A stretch of 5,367 nucleotides of DNA from Thermodesulfobacteriota bacterium (GTDB lineage: Bacteria > Desulfobacterota > Desulfomonilia > Desulfomonilales > Desulfomonilaceae), in contig JAUPKT010000273.1 of NCBI GenBank assembly GCA_030837305.1, forward strand, positions 1-5,367. Reading direction: 5' to 3'. The position numbers were made by a program, and so were the translations under genes. The notes under the pieces were generated by a model. It had not been told where the DNA came from. It was given only the letters and a program-made list of their open reading frames with translations, and did not search any database. Below are positions 1 to 5,367 of this stretch, piece after piece (the stretch's first letter is position 1; the number at the start of each line of letters is the position of its first letter).

Positions 1-66
1 CACGAAAGGTCTCTCATTGATGCTGTAGCCGTTGCTCTGCCTTGTTACAAATGACCCATAAGCCAT
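1..66 (-). CDS. Possible start of the next gene (partial, unidentified)
   Basis: After the lpxI stop, 39 bases pass before an ATG at 66-64 whose frame stays open for 22 codons to the left edge (beginning MAYGSFVTRQ). It has no clear Shine-Dalgarno, and the visible residues match nothing I recognise. A second ATG at 17-15 in another frame (MRDLS) is an alternative start; it overlaps the stop of a 27-residue GTG-initiated frame (97-14) as ATGA. In related clusters a Gfo/Idh-type oxidoreductase gene or lpxB often follows lpxI, but the few codons here cannot decide that. Confidence 0.25.
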   Translation of the reverse strand, partial: MAYGSFVTRQSNGYSINERPFV

Positions 67-105
67 TTGGGTGCCGCTGCCCAGGAACGTTGACCACTAC
101 GCAAT

Positions 106-966
106 TCAGCTTTTGGGGATGCTTTGCAGATTGAGAGGACCTTCTGATGGTATACCCAAGACACTTATATTTGCCTCTCTAGCCTTAACAAGCATCTCAT
201 CAATAGCCGTGATCATGGTCTTGCCGGCTTCAATTGCGAGGATCTCGGCCTTCGCTGCGATCATGCTGTCAATGGTGGTCGGGCCGATCCCAGGAACATC
301 AAAGCGCATATCTTGCGCCGGTTTAGCCATCTTGACAACCACGCAGTGTGCTATGCCCAAGTCCACTGCACGACGTATCGCCTTGTCTGTTCCCTCAATG
401 GCCTCAACCACGATAACAGCCAAGTTTCTTACTAAAACAGTTTGCCCTATATCCAGTGCTCCTATGCCTCTGGCCATGGTGCGGCCAAATTCAATATCTT
501 TCACTTGGGCATCAGTAGGAGGGGGACCCGTCAAGAGCCCTAAAGGTGCCATGAGCTTCGCGCCCCAGGAAGTAATCTCATCAACGAGAATTCCATCGGC
601 AGCAAGCTCGTTCGCTATGGCCGCCAACACTGTGTCGTCTCGCCAGTCTCCAAGCGACCGAATAACCTTCAGTGCCCTCCAATCGGGCATAATATTCCAG
701 AGTCTCAAAAGATTACTTTTTTCGATCTTCCCCACCATCACCACGCGATGAATCTCTGAGGACTTGAGAATTGAAATGGCTTTCTGAAGCTGTCCCAGCC
801 GCAACCAATGCGTCTCCGCAACGATGCCTTCAATGCTCGGCTCCGTAAAACCCGGAAAAGCGATTGCCAATACACGGTATCCCTGCTGAACCGCTTCGTG
901 TGCAACATGGATGGGAAGTAGCCCCGATCCCGCAATTAAACCGATTTTGTCAATCCATTGGTTCAT
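106..966 (-). CDS. lpxI: LpxI, UDP-2,3-diacylglucosamine pyrophosphatase (DUF1009 family)
   Basis: LpxI cleaves UDP-2,3-diacylglucosamine to lipid X and UMP, the fourth step of lipid A synthesis. It replaces the unrelated LpxH in many alpha- and deltaproteobacteria. From the ATG at 966 the protein has 286 residues, close to the family size. The N-terminal nucleotide-binding part begins IGLIAGSGLLP at about 8-18, with VVMVGKIEKS at about 75-84. The C-terminal part holds VVEAIEGTDKAIRR (186-199) and KMAKPAQDMRFDVPGIGP (212-229), the acidic signature that supplies the catalytic Asp region in this family. A GTG at 984 would add six residues (MRSFSD). Neither start has a recognisable Shine-Dalgarno; I chose the ATG because it matches the family's short leader. 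An in-frame TAA lies just upstream of the GTG. The gene follows lpxA in the same direction after a 137-base gap, and its job continues the LpxA-LpxD pathway. Confidence 0.95.
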   Translation of the reverse strand: MNQWIDKIGLIAGSGLLPIHVAHEAVQQGYRVLAIAFPGFTEPSIEGIVAETHWLRLGQLQKAISILKSSEIHRVVMVGKIEKSNLLRLWNIMPDWRALKVIRSLGDWRDDTVLAAIANELAADGILVDEITSWGAKLMAPLGLLTGPPPTDAQVKDIEFGRTMARGIGALDIGQTVLVRNLAVIVVEAIEGTDKAIRRAVDLGIAHCVVVKMAKPAQDMRFDVPGIGPTTIDSMIAAKAEILAIEAGKTMITAIDEMLVKAREANISVLGIPSEGPLNLQSIPKS

Positions 967-984
967 GTCGGAGAAAGAACGCAC

Positions 985-1121
985 ATTTCTGAAAGATTTT
1001 TAAGGGCGCTCAAAAAACGTTACCCCCTCACACTCCATAGTCAACTGAACGCTGTCCAATTCAAAGAGAGATGTTGAGACGGGCGGCAGGGACTGCCTCT
1101 TTCCGGGCGAGATTCCTCTCG
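985..1121 (-). other. 137-base lpxA-lpxI spacer
   Basis: No open frame of note crosses this gap; the frame that follows lpxA hits a stop within about 25 codons and shows no FabZ-like residues. Besides the hairpins next to lpxA, the minus strand has TTGACT (5/6 match to a -35 box) near 1036-1041. No good -10 follows; the best at 16-base spacing is TAACGT, a 3/6 match. There is no clear Shine-Dalgarno before either possible lpxI start. A separate lpxI promoter is possible but not shown. Confidence 0.35.
1085..1121 (-). other. Two small hairpins directly after the lpxA stop
   Basis: Just 3' of the lpxA TGA, the transcript can form CGAGA-GGAA-TCTCG (1121-1108), a perfect 5-bp stem with a GNRA-type tetraloop. 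Ten bases later it can form GGCAG-TCC-CTGCC (1097-1085), a perfect 5-bp stem with a 3-base loop. Neither is followed by a T-run, so a standard intrinsic terminator is not supported. They could slow RNA decay or act as a weak attenuator before lpxI. Stems this short also arise by chance. Confidence 0.3.
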
Positions 1122-1925
1122 TCACGTCGCCTTGAAAGCATGTCGACTCAGGGATACCCTAGCCATCCCTCTTTTTGAAGAGCTGAGGAAGTCTGCAAAG
1201 ACCATGGCTTGAGGAACGTGGGACATGTCAAGGCGGATGCGCTCTACAGCATCTTCTATCTTCAAGGAAGATCGGAATGCAATTCGGAAAGCCCTCTTCA
1301 GCCATACTATGGTTTCTCGGGGAAAACCGTTTCTCCTTAGTCCCACTTCATTAAGACCATACACGTATATCCGTGCCCCCGATGCGAGAGTATAAGGTGG
1401 TACGTCTTTTGCCACTCCGGAAACGCCGCCTACCAAGGCATATTCACCGACCCTTACGAACTGATGAACCGCAACGATACCGCCCAATATCGCTTTTTGG
1501 CCAATCTCGATATGTCCTCCAAGATGAGCCGAGTTCGCCATGACGACCCCTTCTCCGAGAATACAATCATGGGCTACATGACAATAGGCCATCAAATAAC
1601 AATCATCGCCGATAACGGTTTTACCTCGACCACGAAGAGTGCCTCGATGGATTGTGACATATTCGCGAATCCTTACACGCTGTCCTATACAGACCTCGGT
1701 GTCCTCGTTCCTGTAAGAGAAGTCCTGGGGCGGAGCACCAATGGACGCATACTGTGAAATGTGTGTGTTTTCTCCGATGCGTGTTCGCCCTTCCACTATT
1801 ACGTGTGGACCAAGCCTGCACCCGTTCCCAATCTCAACATCTTTCCCAATTAAGGAATACGCACCGATTGACACGTCCGCGCCAATCCTGGCCCCCGGAT
1901 CCACTAAGGCCGTCGGGTGAATCAT
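1122..1925 (-). CDS. lpxA: LpxA, acyl-ACP--UDP-N-acetylglucosamine O-acyltransferase
   Basis: LpxA catalyses the first step of lipid A synthesis, moving a 3-hydroxyacyl chain from ACP to the 3-OH of UDP-GlcNAc in the cytoplasm. The protein is 267 residues (262 in E. coli) and opens with the typical MIHPTALVDPGARIG. Residues 1-185 are left-handed beta-helix hexapeptide repeats, and about 200-260 is the C-terminal helical domain. An ungapped alignment to E. coli with an offset of 6 places His119 (in CHVAHDC) at catalytic His125. His116, His138 and His154 fall at His122, His144 and His160, Asn192 at Asn198 and Arg198 at Arg204. The position of E. coli Glu200 is Val194 here (NEVGLRR). Gly167 falls at Gly173, the E. 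coli acyl-length ruler, which hints at a long chain such as C14. The ATG start overlaps the lpxD stop and has a good ribosome site. The family is certain; the chain length is inference. Confidence 0.96.
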   Translation of the reverse strand: MIHPTALVDPGARIGADVSIGAYSLIGKDVEIGNGCRLGPHVIVEGRTRIGENTHISQYASIGAPPQDFSYRNEDTEVCIGQRVRIREYVTIHRGTLRGRGKTVIGDDCYLMAYCHVAHDCILGEGVVMANSAHLGGHIEIGQKAILGGIVAVHQFVRVGEYALVGGVSGVAKDVPPYTLASGARIYVYGLNEVGLRRNGFPRETIVWLKRAFRIAFRSSLKIEDAVERIRLDMSHVPQAMVFADFLSSSKRGMARVSLSRHAFKAT

Positions 1926-2974
1926 AAGCTTTCCTTCGACTTATTATGAAGACTGGACTCCAGTTTTCTGACCCTCTCAAAGATCTCGGGGAGCCGCTTA
2001 AATAAGGATTGAGCCCTGAGAAAAACCTTGTGGGGCATTGCGGGGACCGACCCTGCCATAACGGAACCATCGGGTACGTTCCGGTAAATACCGACTCTGG
2101 TCGCTAGTATCACCCCGTTGCCGACTGCAACATGATCTCTTACGCCAGCCTGGCCTCCAACCATCCCGTACTTGCCGATGGAACTGCTGCCAGCAATCCC
2201 TGCCTGTGATGCTATTACAGTGCCGTCTCCTATCACAACGTTATGGGCTACCTGAACGAGATTATCCAGCTTGACACCGTTACCTATTACCGTAGATCCG
2301 GCAAGGGCTCGATCGATGCCGCACAGAGCACCAATTTCCACATCATCCCCAATTTCCACCGTGCCGTGATGATATTTCTTGATATTCACCGGGCGACCGT
2401 CAGGAAGAAGATCCCGCGCGAACCCAAATCCGTCCGAGCCAATCACCGTACCGGAATGCACGATGACCCGGTTTCCAATATTTACCCCAGAATAAATAAC
2501 TACGTGAGGAAATATCTTGCAGTCTCGACCAACGGTCACATCCGAACCGATCACAGCGTGAGCGTCGATGACCGTACCGTCTCCAATCCGAGCACGTGAA
2601 CCGATGACCGCAAAAGGCCCAATCGATACTCCTGGTGCCACCTCTGCGTCGTCGCTGATATGGGCTTTTTCCGAGATCCCCCACTGTGGTTTCTCGTAGG
2701 AGTAGTATAAGGAAGTCAAACGAGCGTAGTCAGCCTCAGGATTTCTCGAACGAATACAAGGCGTTTGACCGCAATCCACACCGGCGGATATGATGACAGC
2801 GCCGCACGAACTCGCGGAGAGTCGCTTCAAAAATTGACCATCCGATATGTACGTTATGACTCCCGGACCCCCATATTCAATAGGTAGAACTCCCGTGATA
2901 AGCGGGCCGGGGATCTCCGAAGACTCTCCGGAAAGAAATTCAGCAAGCTCGTGCAAGGAAAACTGCATCTGCAA
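1922..2974 (-). CDS. lpxD: LpxD, UDP-3-O-(3-hydroxyacyl)glucosamine N-acyltransferase
   Basis: LpxD transfers a 3-hydroxyacyl chain from acyl-ACP to the 2-amino group of UDP-3-O-acylglucosamine, the third step of lipid A synthesis, in the cytoplasm. The protein is 350 residues (341 in E. coli). Residues 1-100 are the uridine-binding N-terminal domain (FSLHELAEFL near the start). About 103-310 is a left-handed beta-helix built of hexapeptide repeats such as VSIGPF, AVIGSR and VVIGDG. HSGTVIGSDGFGFA is at 173-186. DNLVQVAHNVVIG at 237-249 carries His244, matching catalytic His239 of E. coli; His281 matches E. coli His276. Residues 314-345 form the C-terminal helix. The start is TTG at 2974 if the Shine-Dalgarno is trusted, or ATG at 2968. 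The 3' end overlaps lpxA by 4 bases (ATGA), so the two are probably translationally coupled. No fabZ lies between them, unlike the common order. Confidence 0.95.
   Translation of the reverse strand: MQMQFSLHELAEFLSGESSEIPGPLITGVLPIEYGGPGVITYISDGQFLKRLSASSCGAVIISAGVDCGQTPCIRSRNPEADYARLTSLYYSYEKPQWGISEKAHISDDAEVAPGVSIGPFAVIGSRARIGDGTVIDAHAVIGSDVTVGRDCKIFPHVVIYSGVNIGNRVIVHSGTVIGSDGFGFARDLLPDGRPVNIKKYHHGTVEIGDDVEIGALCGIDRALAGSTVIGNGVKLDNLVQVAHNVVIGDGTVIASQAGIAGSSSIGKYGMVGGQAGVRDHVAVGNGVILATRVGIYRNVPDGSVMAGSVPAMPHKVFLRAQSLFKRLPEIFERVRKLESSLHNKSKESL
1930..1936 (-). promoter_or_regulatory. Ribosome binding site of lpxA inside the lpxD 3' end
   Basis: The minus strand reads AAGGAAA at 1936-1930, with its AAGGA core six bases from the lpxA ATG at 1925. 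It is embedded in the last codons of lpxD (SKESL). It supports this ATG as the true start and fits coupled translation across the ATGA overlap. Confidence 0.7.
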
Positions 2975-2983
2975 AAGGGATCT

Positions 2984-2989
2984 TCCTCT
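2984..2989 (-). promoter_or_regulatory. Ribosome binding site deciding the lpxD start
   Basis: The minus strand reads AGAGGA at 2989-2984, in the short gap after the ompH stop. It lies 9 bases before a TTG codon (2974-2972) and 15 bases before an ATG (2968-2966) in the same frame. The spacing favours the TTG, while codon preference favours the ATG. The two choices differ by two residues. Confidence 0.55.
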
Positions 2990-2997
2990 CAGCTCTC

Positions 2998-3618
2998 CTA
3001 TTTCGTACTCGCAGGAGCCTTTGGTTTCGCCGGGGTCTGGGTCGGAGCGGCAGAAGGCGCTGCCGGCTTCGGCTTGGCAGCCCCAGTCTTCGCGTCATCG
3101 TCCGATGCATCGTACAGTTGAACCACTTCGTCCGTTATGTCGAGAGAATCATCTGCCGATAGCAACGCCGCAGAATCGAAGATAAGAGTATAACTCTTTT
3201 GTGCACGTATCTGATTAATTATCTTGGTAATATCTCGCCGAAAAATCTCCTGCTGCTCTCTCTGTTCGTTCTGAAGTGAATTCTGAGCCTCTTTTTCCGC
3301 AAGCTTCAACTCCATCTCTTTGATGCCCAGTTGTTTGATCTTTTCGTTCCGCGTCTCTTCTTTCAGCATAGGGCCCTGCTTCTGAAGCTGTTCGTTGAGC
3401 GTGTCCATCTCCTTCTTTTTGTTTTCCAGAGCAACGCGTTTGCCATCAACCATTTGTGCAAATTTCTGTTGCTGGTTTTGTGCACGCTTCGACTTTGCGG
3501 CAAATTTCTGGAAATCCACAAAAGCGAATTTGGCAGTTTGCGCAAGGCAGTCATGGACAGACGCGACAACGAGGAATGCCGCAACGCTGAGGACAAGAGC
3601 AATAAAGACCTTTTTCAT
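2998..3618 (-). CDS. ompH: OmpH/Skp family periplasmic chaperone with Pro/Ala/Lys-rich C-terminal tail
   Basis: Skp/OmpH proteins are periplasmic trimeric chaperones that hold unfolded outer-membrane proteins on their way to BAM. This one is 206 residues with an ATG start supported by an AAGGAG site. Residues 1-26 form a Sec signal peptide (MKK, hydrophobic core to about 20, likely cleavage after CLA at 24-26). Mature residues 30-40 (KFAFVDFQKFA) are the usual first strand of the family. About 41-140 is charged, Gln/Lys/Glu-rich and very likely the coiled-coil tentacles. Residues 143-170 (YTLIFDSAALL, then LDITDEVVQLYD) are the closing conserved segment. Residues 177-206 form a low-complexity tail rich in Ala, Pro and Lys that E. 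coli Skp (about 160 residues) does not have. It sits between bamA and lpxD, the classic place for this gene, and ends 23 bases before the lpxD start. The Cys at 24 lacks a convincing lipobox, so a lipoprotein is unlikely. Confidence 0.92.
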   Translation of the reverse strand: MKKVFIALVLSVAAFLVVASVHDCLAQTAKFAFVDFQKFAAKSKRAQNQQQKFAQMVDGKRVALENKKKEMDTLNEQLQKQGPMLKEETRNEKIKQLGIKEMELKLAEKEAQNSLQNEQREQQEIFRRDITKIINQIRAQKSYTLIFDSAALLSADDSLDITDEVVQLYDASDDDAKTGAAKPKPAAPSAAPTQTPAKPKAPASTK

Positions 3619-3626
3619 AATCTGTA

Positions 3627-3632
3627 CTCCTT
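3627..3632 (-). promoter_or_regulatory. Ribosome binding site of ompH
   Basis: The minus strand reads AAGGAG at 3632-3627, eight bases before the ATG at 3618. This is a near-ideal Shine-Dalgarno sequence at good spacing. It fixes the ompH start, which is also the start of a well-formed signal peptide. Confidence 0.8.
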
Positions 3633-3649
3633 ATTGAGAAAAATACACT

Positions 3650-3678
3650 ATCATACTGATTCTGATGCAATAACTAAG
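3650..3678 (-). promoter_or_regulatory. Weak sigma70-like promoter candidate upstream of ompH
   Basis: In the bamA-ompH gap the minus strand reads TATGAT at 3655-3650, a 5/6 match to the -10 consensus. Seventeen bases upstream lies CTTAGT (3678-3673), a poor -35. The -10 element sits about 31 bases before the ompH ATG, leaving room for a short leader that contains the Shine-Dalgarno. An AT-rich stretch would contain such a hexamer by chance fairly often, so this is only a candidate for an internal promoter that would uncouple ompH-lpxD-lpxA from bamA. Confidence 0.22.
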
Positions 3679-3759
3679 ATGTTCTCTTGCTGTGATCTCT
3701 GAATTCGTTCGGGTCCGTCGGGTCAATTGGTGATGGGCCCTTTAGTCGGACATTGATTA

Positions 3760-5367
3760 TCAGAACAACTGCCCCATGGCAAATGCTACAGCACCAGGTT
3801 CTTCACCTTTTTGAGGGTTAATTTTCCACCCATATTCTATCCTGATGGGTCCCATTGGGGATATCCAGCGTATCCCAAGGCCCGCTCCGGCTTTAACCTC
3901 GGCCATCAAAGGACTTTGCGAAACATTCCAACTGTTCCCTGCATCAAAAAATGCTACCCCGTTGAGTTTCAACTGGTCCAACAACGGAAACAGGCATTCG
4001 ACGTTTCCAAAAAAAGCACGATCACCTCCGATGATGTTCCCATATTTGTCCTTGGGGCCTATGTCTCCCTGTCTGTATCCCCTGATGCTCTGGATGCCCC
4101 CTAAAACGATCCTGCGATCAAATGGTATGGGGTCTAGGCCGGATTCCTGGAGCATTGAGGCATTGGCGCGAACCTTCATCACGAATCTCCAATAAATAGG
4201 GTAGTAATACATCGCTTCCGAATAGTAACTGTTAAACGCCACGTCTCCGCCAAATCCCGAAAAACGGCCACCAAGGGAAATCTTACTGCCACCTGTGGGA
4301 ATAACTGAGCTGTTTCTCGTGTCACGAGAGAAATTCAGGGAAACAGCGTTTTCGGAGATATTCATGTATTTTTGAGCCTGAGTGCCATACTGCTTGTAGT
4401 AATCCACCACAGACCGGGCAAAGACCTGCTCAAAACCTGTTAGCTTATTGGAATCACGAGAAAAGCCCGTTGACATGGACCACAAGCCGTATATGGGGTA
4501 TCCGAGATGAACACTGAATCCATCAGTGTCCCTCATGTAATACGATTCCTTTTGCTGTGCTTTGTGGCCTCTAATACTCCCGGTCAATGGGTAATCAAAC
4601 ATCCAAGGATAACTGAGGGAACCCTCAAAATCATTCCTCCGTCCTGACAAGTTGGAACGGGCATTGGCCACGATGCCAAGACCGAAAAGGTTTCTTTCTT
4701 TCAAATTGATGTTACCCATGGCACCGTCTTGGGACGAGTATCCAAGCCCTGCCGAAAGAGAGCCGGTCTTCTTTTCAATGACCTCGACGGTGACCACCAT
4801 TTGGTCAGGCTTTGAGCCCGGGGCAGTCTTCAGTCTCACCGCCTCGAAAAAATCCATTGCCTCCAGGTTGCCTTTCGTATTCTCAAAACTGTCGGCATTG
4901 TATAAGTCCCCTTCTGAAATACTGAGCCCCCTTCTAATAACCTTTTCCCTGGTGCGATCATTGCCGACTATATCAACCCTCTCTATGGTCACTTGGTCGC
5001 CCTGACTGACTTTATAGGTCAGGTCCAAAAACTTGTATTGATCGTTTATTTTCTGTCGAGGTTCGACGTCCGCATAAGCGTATCCGCGATTGTTGTACAG
5101 CTTGGTGATGGTCTTTATGTCTTCCGCGACCGTGGACCTCTTGAACCAGGTTTTTGGCTTCGTCTGCAGAGCCGAGAGCAACTCTTCCTTAGGGATCAGG
5201 AGATCTCCCTCGACATCAATTTTCCGCACCTGGTATCGATCTCCCTCGCGAATCGGATAGGTCACCTTCACCTTGTTGCCCTGTATGTCAACATCTGGAA
5301 CTCCCACCTGAACATTCACGAAACCGTTGTCCAAGTAGTAAGCCAAGAGCCTCATTCTGTTCTCTTC
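3760..5367 (-). CDS. bamA: BamA, outer-membrane protein assembly factor (5' end beyond the window)
   Basis: BamA is the core of the BAM complex, which folds and inserts beta-barrel proteins into the outer membrane. The visible part is 535 residues plus a TGA stop. The reading frame stays open through the right edge, so the signal peptide and first POTRA domains are missing; the ATG at 5355 is internal. Counting from the first visible residue, residues 1-42 look like the end of a POTRA domain (LLAYYLDNGF). About 43-122 is the next POTRA (RYQVRKIDVEGD, then NNRGYAYADVEP), and about 123-200 is the last POTRA (VTIERVDIVGNDRTREKVIRR). The rest is the 16-strand barrel of the Omp85 family. The L6-loop signature IRGY followed by RQGDIGPKD lies at 428-440 and matches the VRGF motif of E. 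coli BamA. The chain ends in Phe, as expected of an outer-membrane beta-signal. It is first in the visible transcription order, 141 bases upstream of ompH. Identity is firm. Confidence 0.96.
   Translation of the reverse strand, partial: EENRMRLLAYYLDNGFVNVQVGVPDVDIQGNKVKVTYPIREGDRYQVRKIDVEGDLLIPKEELLSALQTKPKTWFKRSTVAEDIKTITKLYNNRGYAYADVEPRQKINDQYKFLDLTYKVSQGDQVTIERVDIVGNDRTREKVIRRGLSISEGDLYNADSFENTKGNLEAMDFFEAVRLKTAPGSKPDQMVVTVEVIEKKTGSLSAGLGYSSQDGAMGNINLKERNLFGLGIVANARSNLSGRRNDFEGSLSYPWMFDYPLTGSIRGHKAQQKESYYMRDTDGFSVHLGYPIYGLWSMSTGFSRDSNKLTGFEQVFARSVVDYYKQYGTQAQKYMNISENAVSLNFSRDTRNSSVIPTGGSKISLGGRFSGFGGDVAFNSYYSEAMYYYPIYWRFVMKVRANASMLQESGLDPIPFDRRIVLGGIQSIRGYRQGDIGPKDKYGNIIGGDRAFFGNVECLFPLLDQLKLNGVAFFDAGNSWNVSQSPLMAEVKAGAGLGIRWISPMGPIRIEYGWKINPQKGEEPGAVAFAMGQLF

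Noticed and set aside
71..751. A 226-codon open frame on the plus strand opposite lpxI
   Set aside because: It is antisense to a gene with clear LpxI motifs along its whole length, its product resembles no family I know, and it has no sign of its own ribosome site.
985..1121. Possible remnant of fabZ or another gene between lpxA and lpxI
   Set aside because: Translation of the gap on the minus strand gives short frames ended by stops and no FabZ-like residues.
1922..2974. Repetitive protein pattern in LpxD and LpxA as a possible DNA repeat array
   Set aside because: The periodicity is the hexapeptide repeat of the left-handed beta-helix fold; the DNA itself is not repeated.
3540..3618. OmpH as a lipoprotein because of Cys24
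   Set aside because: The residues before Cys24 (VHD) do not form a lipobox, and cleavage after CLA at 24-26 fits an ordinary signal peptide better.
3709..3723. Short direct repeat TCGGGT-CCG-TCGGGT in the bamA-ompH gap
   Set aside because: Only two 6-base copies are present with no further copies nearby; this is within chance and does not match an operator I recognise.
3731..3759. Terminator after bamA
   Set aside because: The GC-rich GGGCCC area near the bamA stop lacks a convincing stem followed by a T-run on the minus strand.

Overview
This window holds a lipopolysaccharide and outer-membrane biogenesis cluster read entirely from the minus strand. From right to left the order is bamA (the 5' part lies beyond the right edge), ompH/skp, lpxD, lpxA and lpxI. 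The left edge holds a short stretch that may contain the start of the next gene. All five recognisable genes look intact at the protein level, apart from bamA running off the edge. I see no RNA gene, CRISPR array or mobile element.

The order bamA-ompH-lpxD-lpxA, followed by lpxI in place of the lpxH of E. coli-type bacteria, together with moderate GC content, points to a diderm Gram-negative bacterium. A deltaproteobacterium in the broad sense (Desulfobacterota or Syntrophobacterales-like) is the best guess. This is inferred from gene order and protein character, not from a search.

Region by region: 3760-5367 encodes the last POTRA domains and the beta-barrel of BamA. Positions 3619-3759 are a 141-base gap with a weak promoter-like element and a clear Shine-Dalgarno for ompH. 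Positions 2998-3618 encode a Skp/OmpH periplasmic chaperone with an added Pro/Ala/Lys tail. Positions 1922-2974 encode LpxD and 1122-1925 encode LpxA; these two overlap by 4 bases (ATGA). Positions 985-1121 are a 137-base gap with two small hairpins. Positions 106-966 (or 984) encode LpxI. Positions 1-105 are unresolved.

The genes work together on the outer membrane. LpxA adds the first acyl chain to UDP-GlcNAc, LpxD adds the N-linked acyl chain after LpxC deacetylation (lpxC is not in the window), and LpxI hydrolyses the resulting UDP-diacylglucosamine to lipid X. OmpH carries unfolded outer-membrane proteins across the periplasm and BamA inserts them. The main departure from the common arrangement is the absence of fabZ, which usually lies between lpxD and lpxA. 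I did not find a new biological system here; the region is mostly a conserved housekeeping cluster with a few details worth checking.
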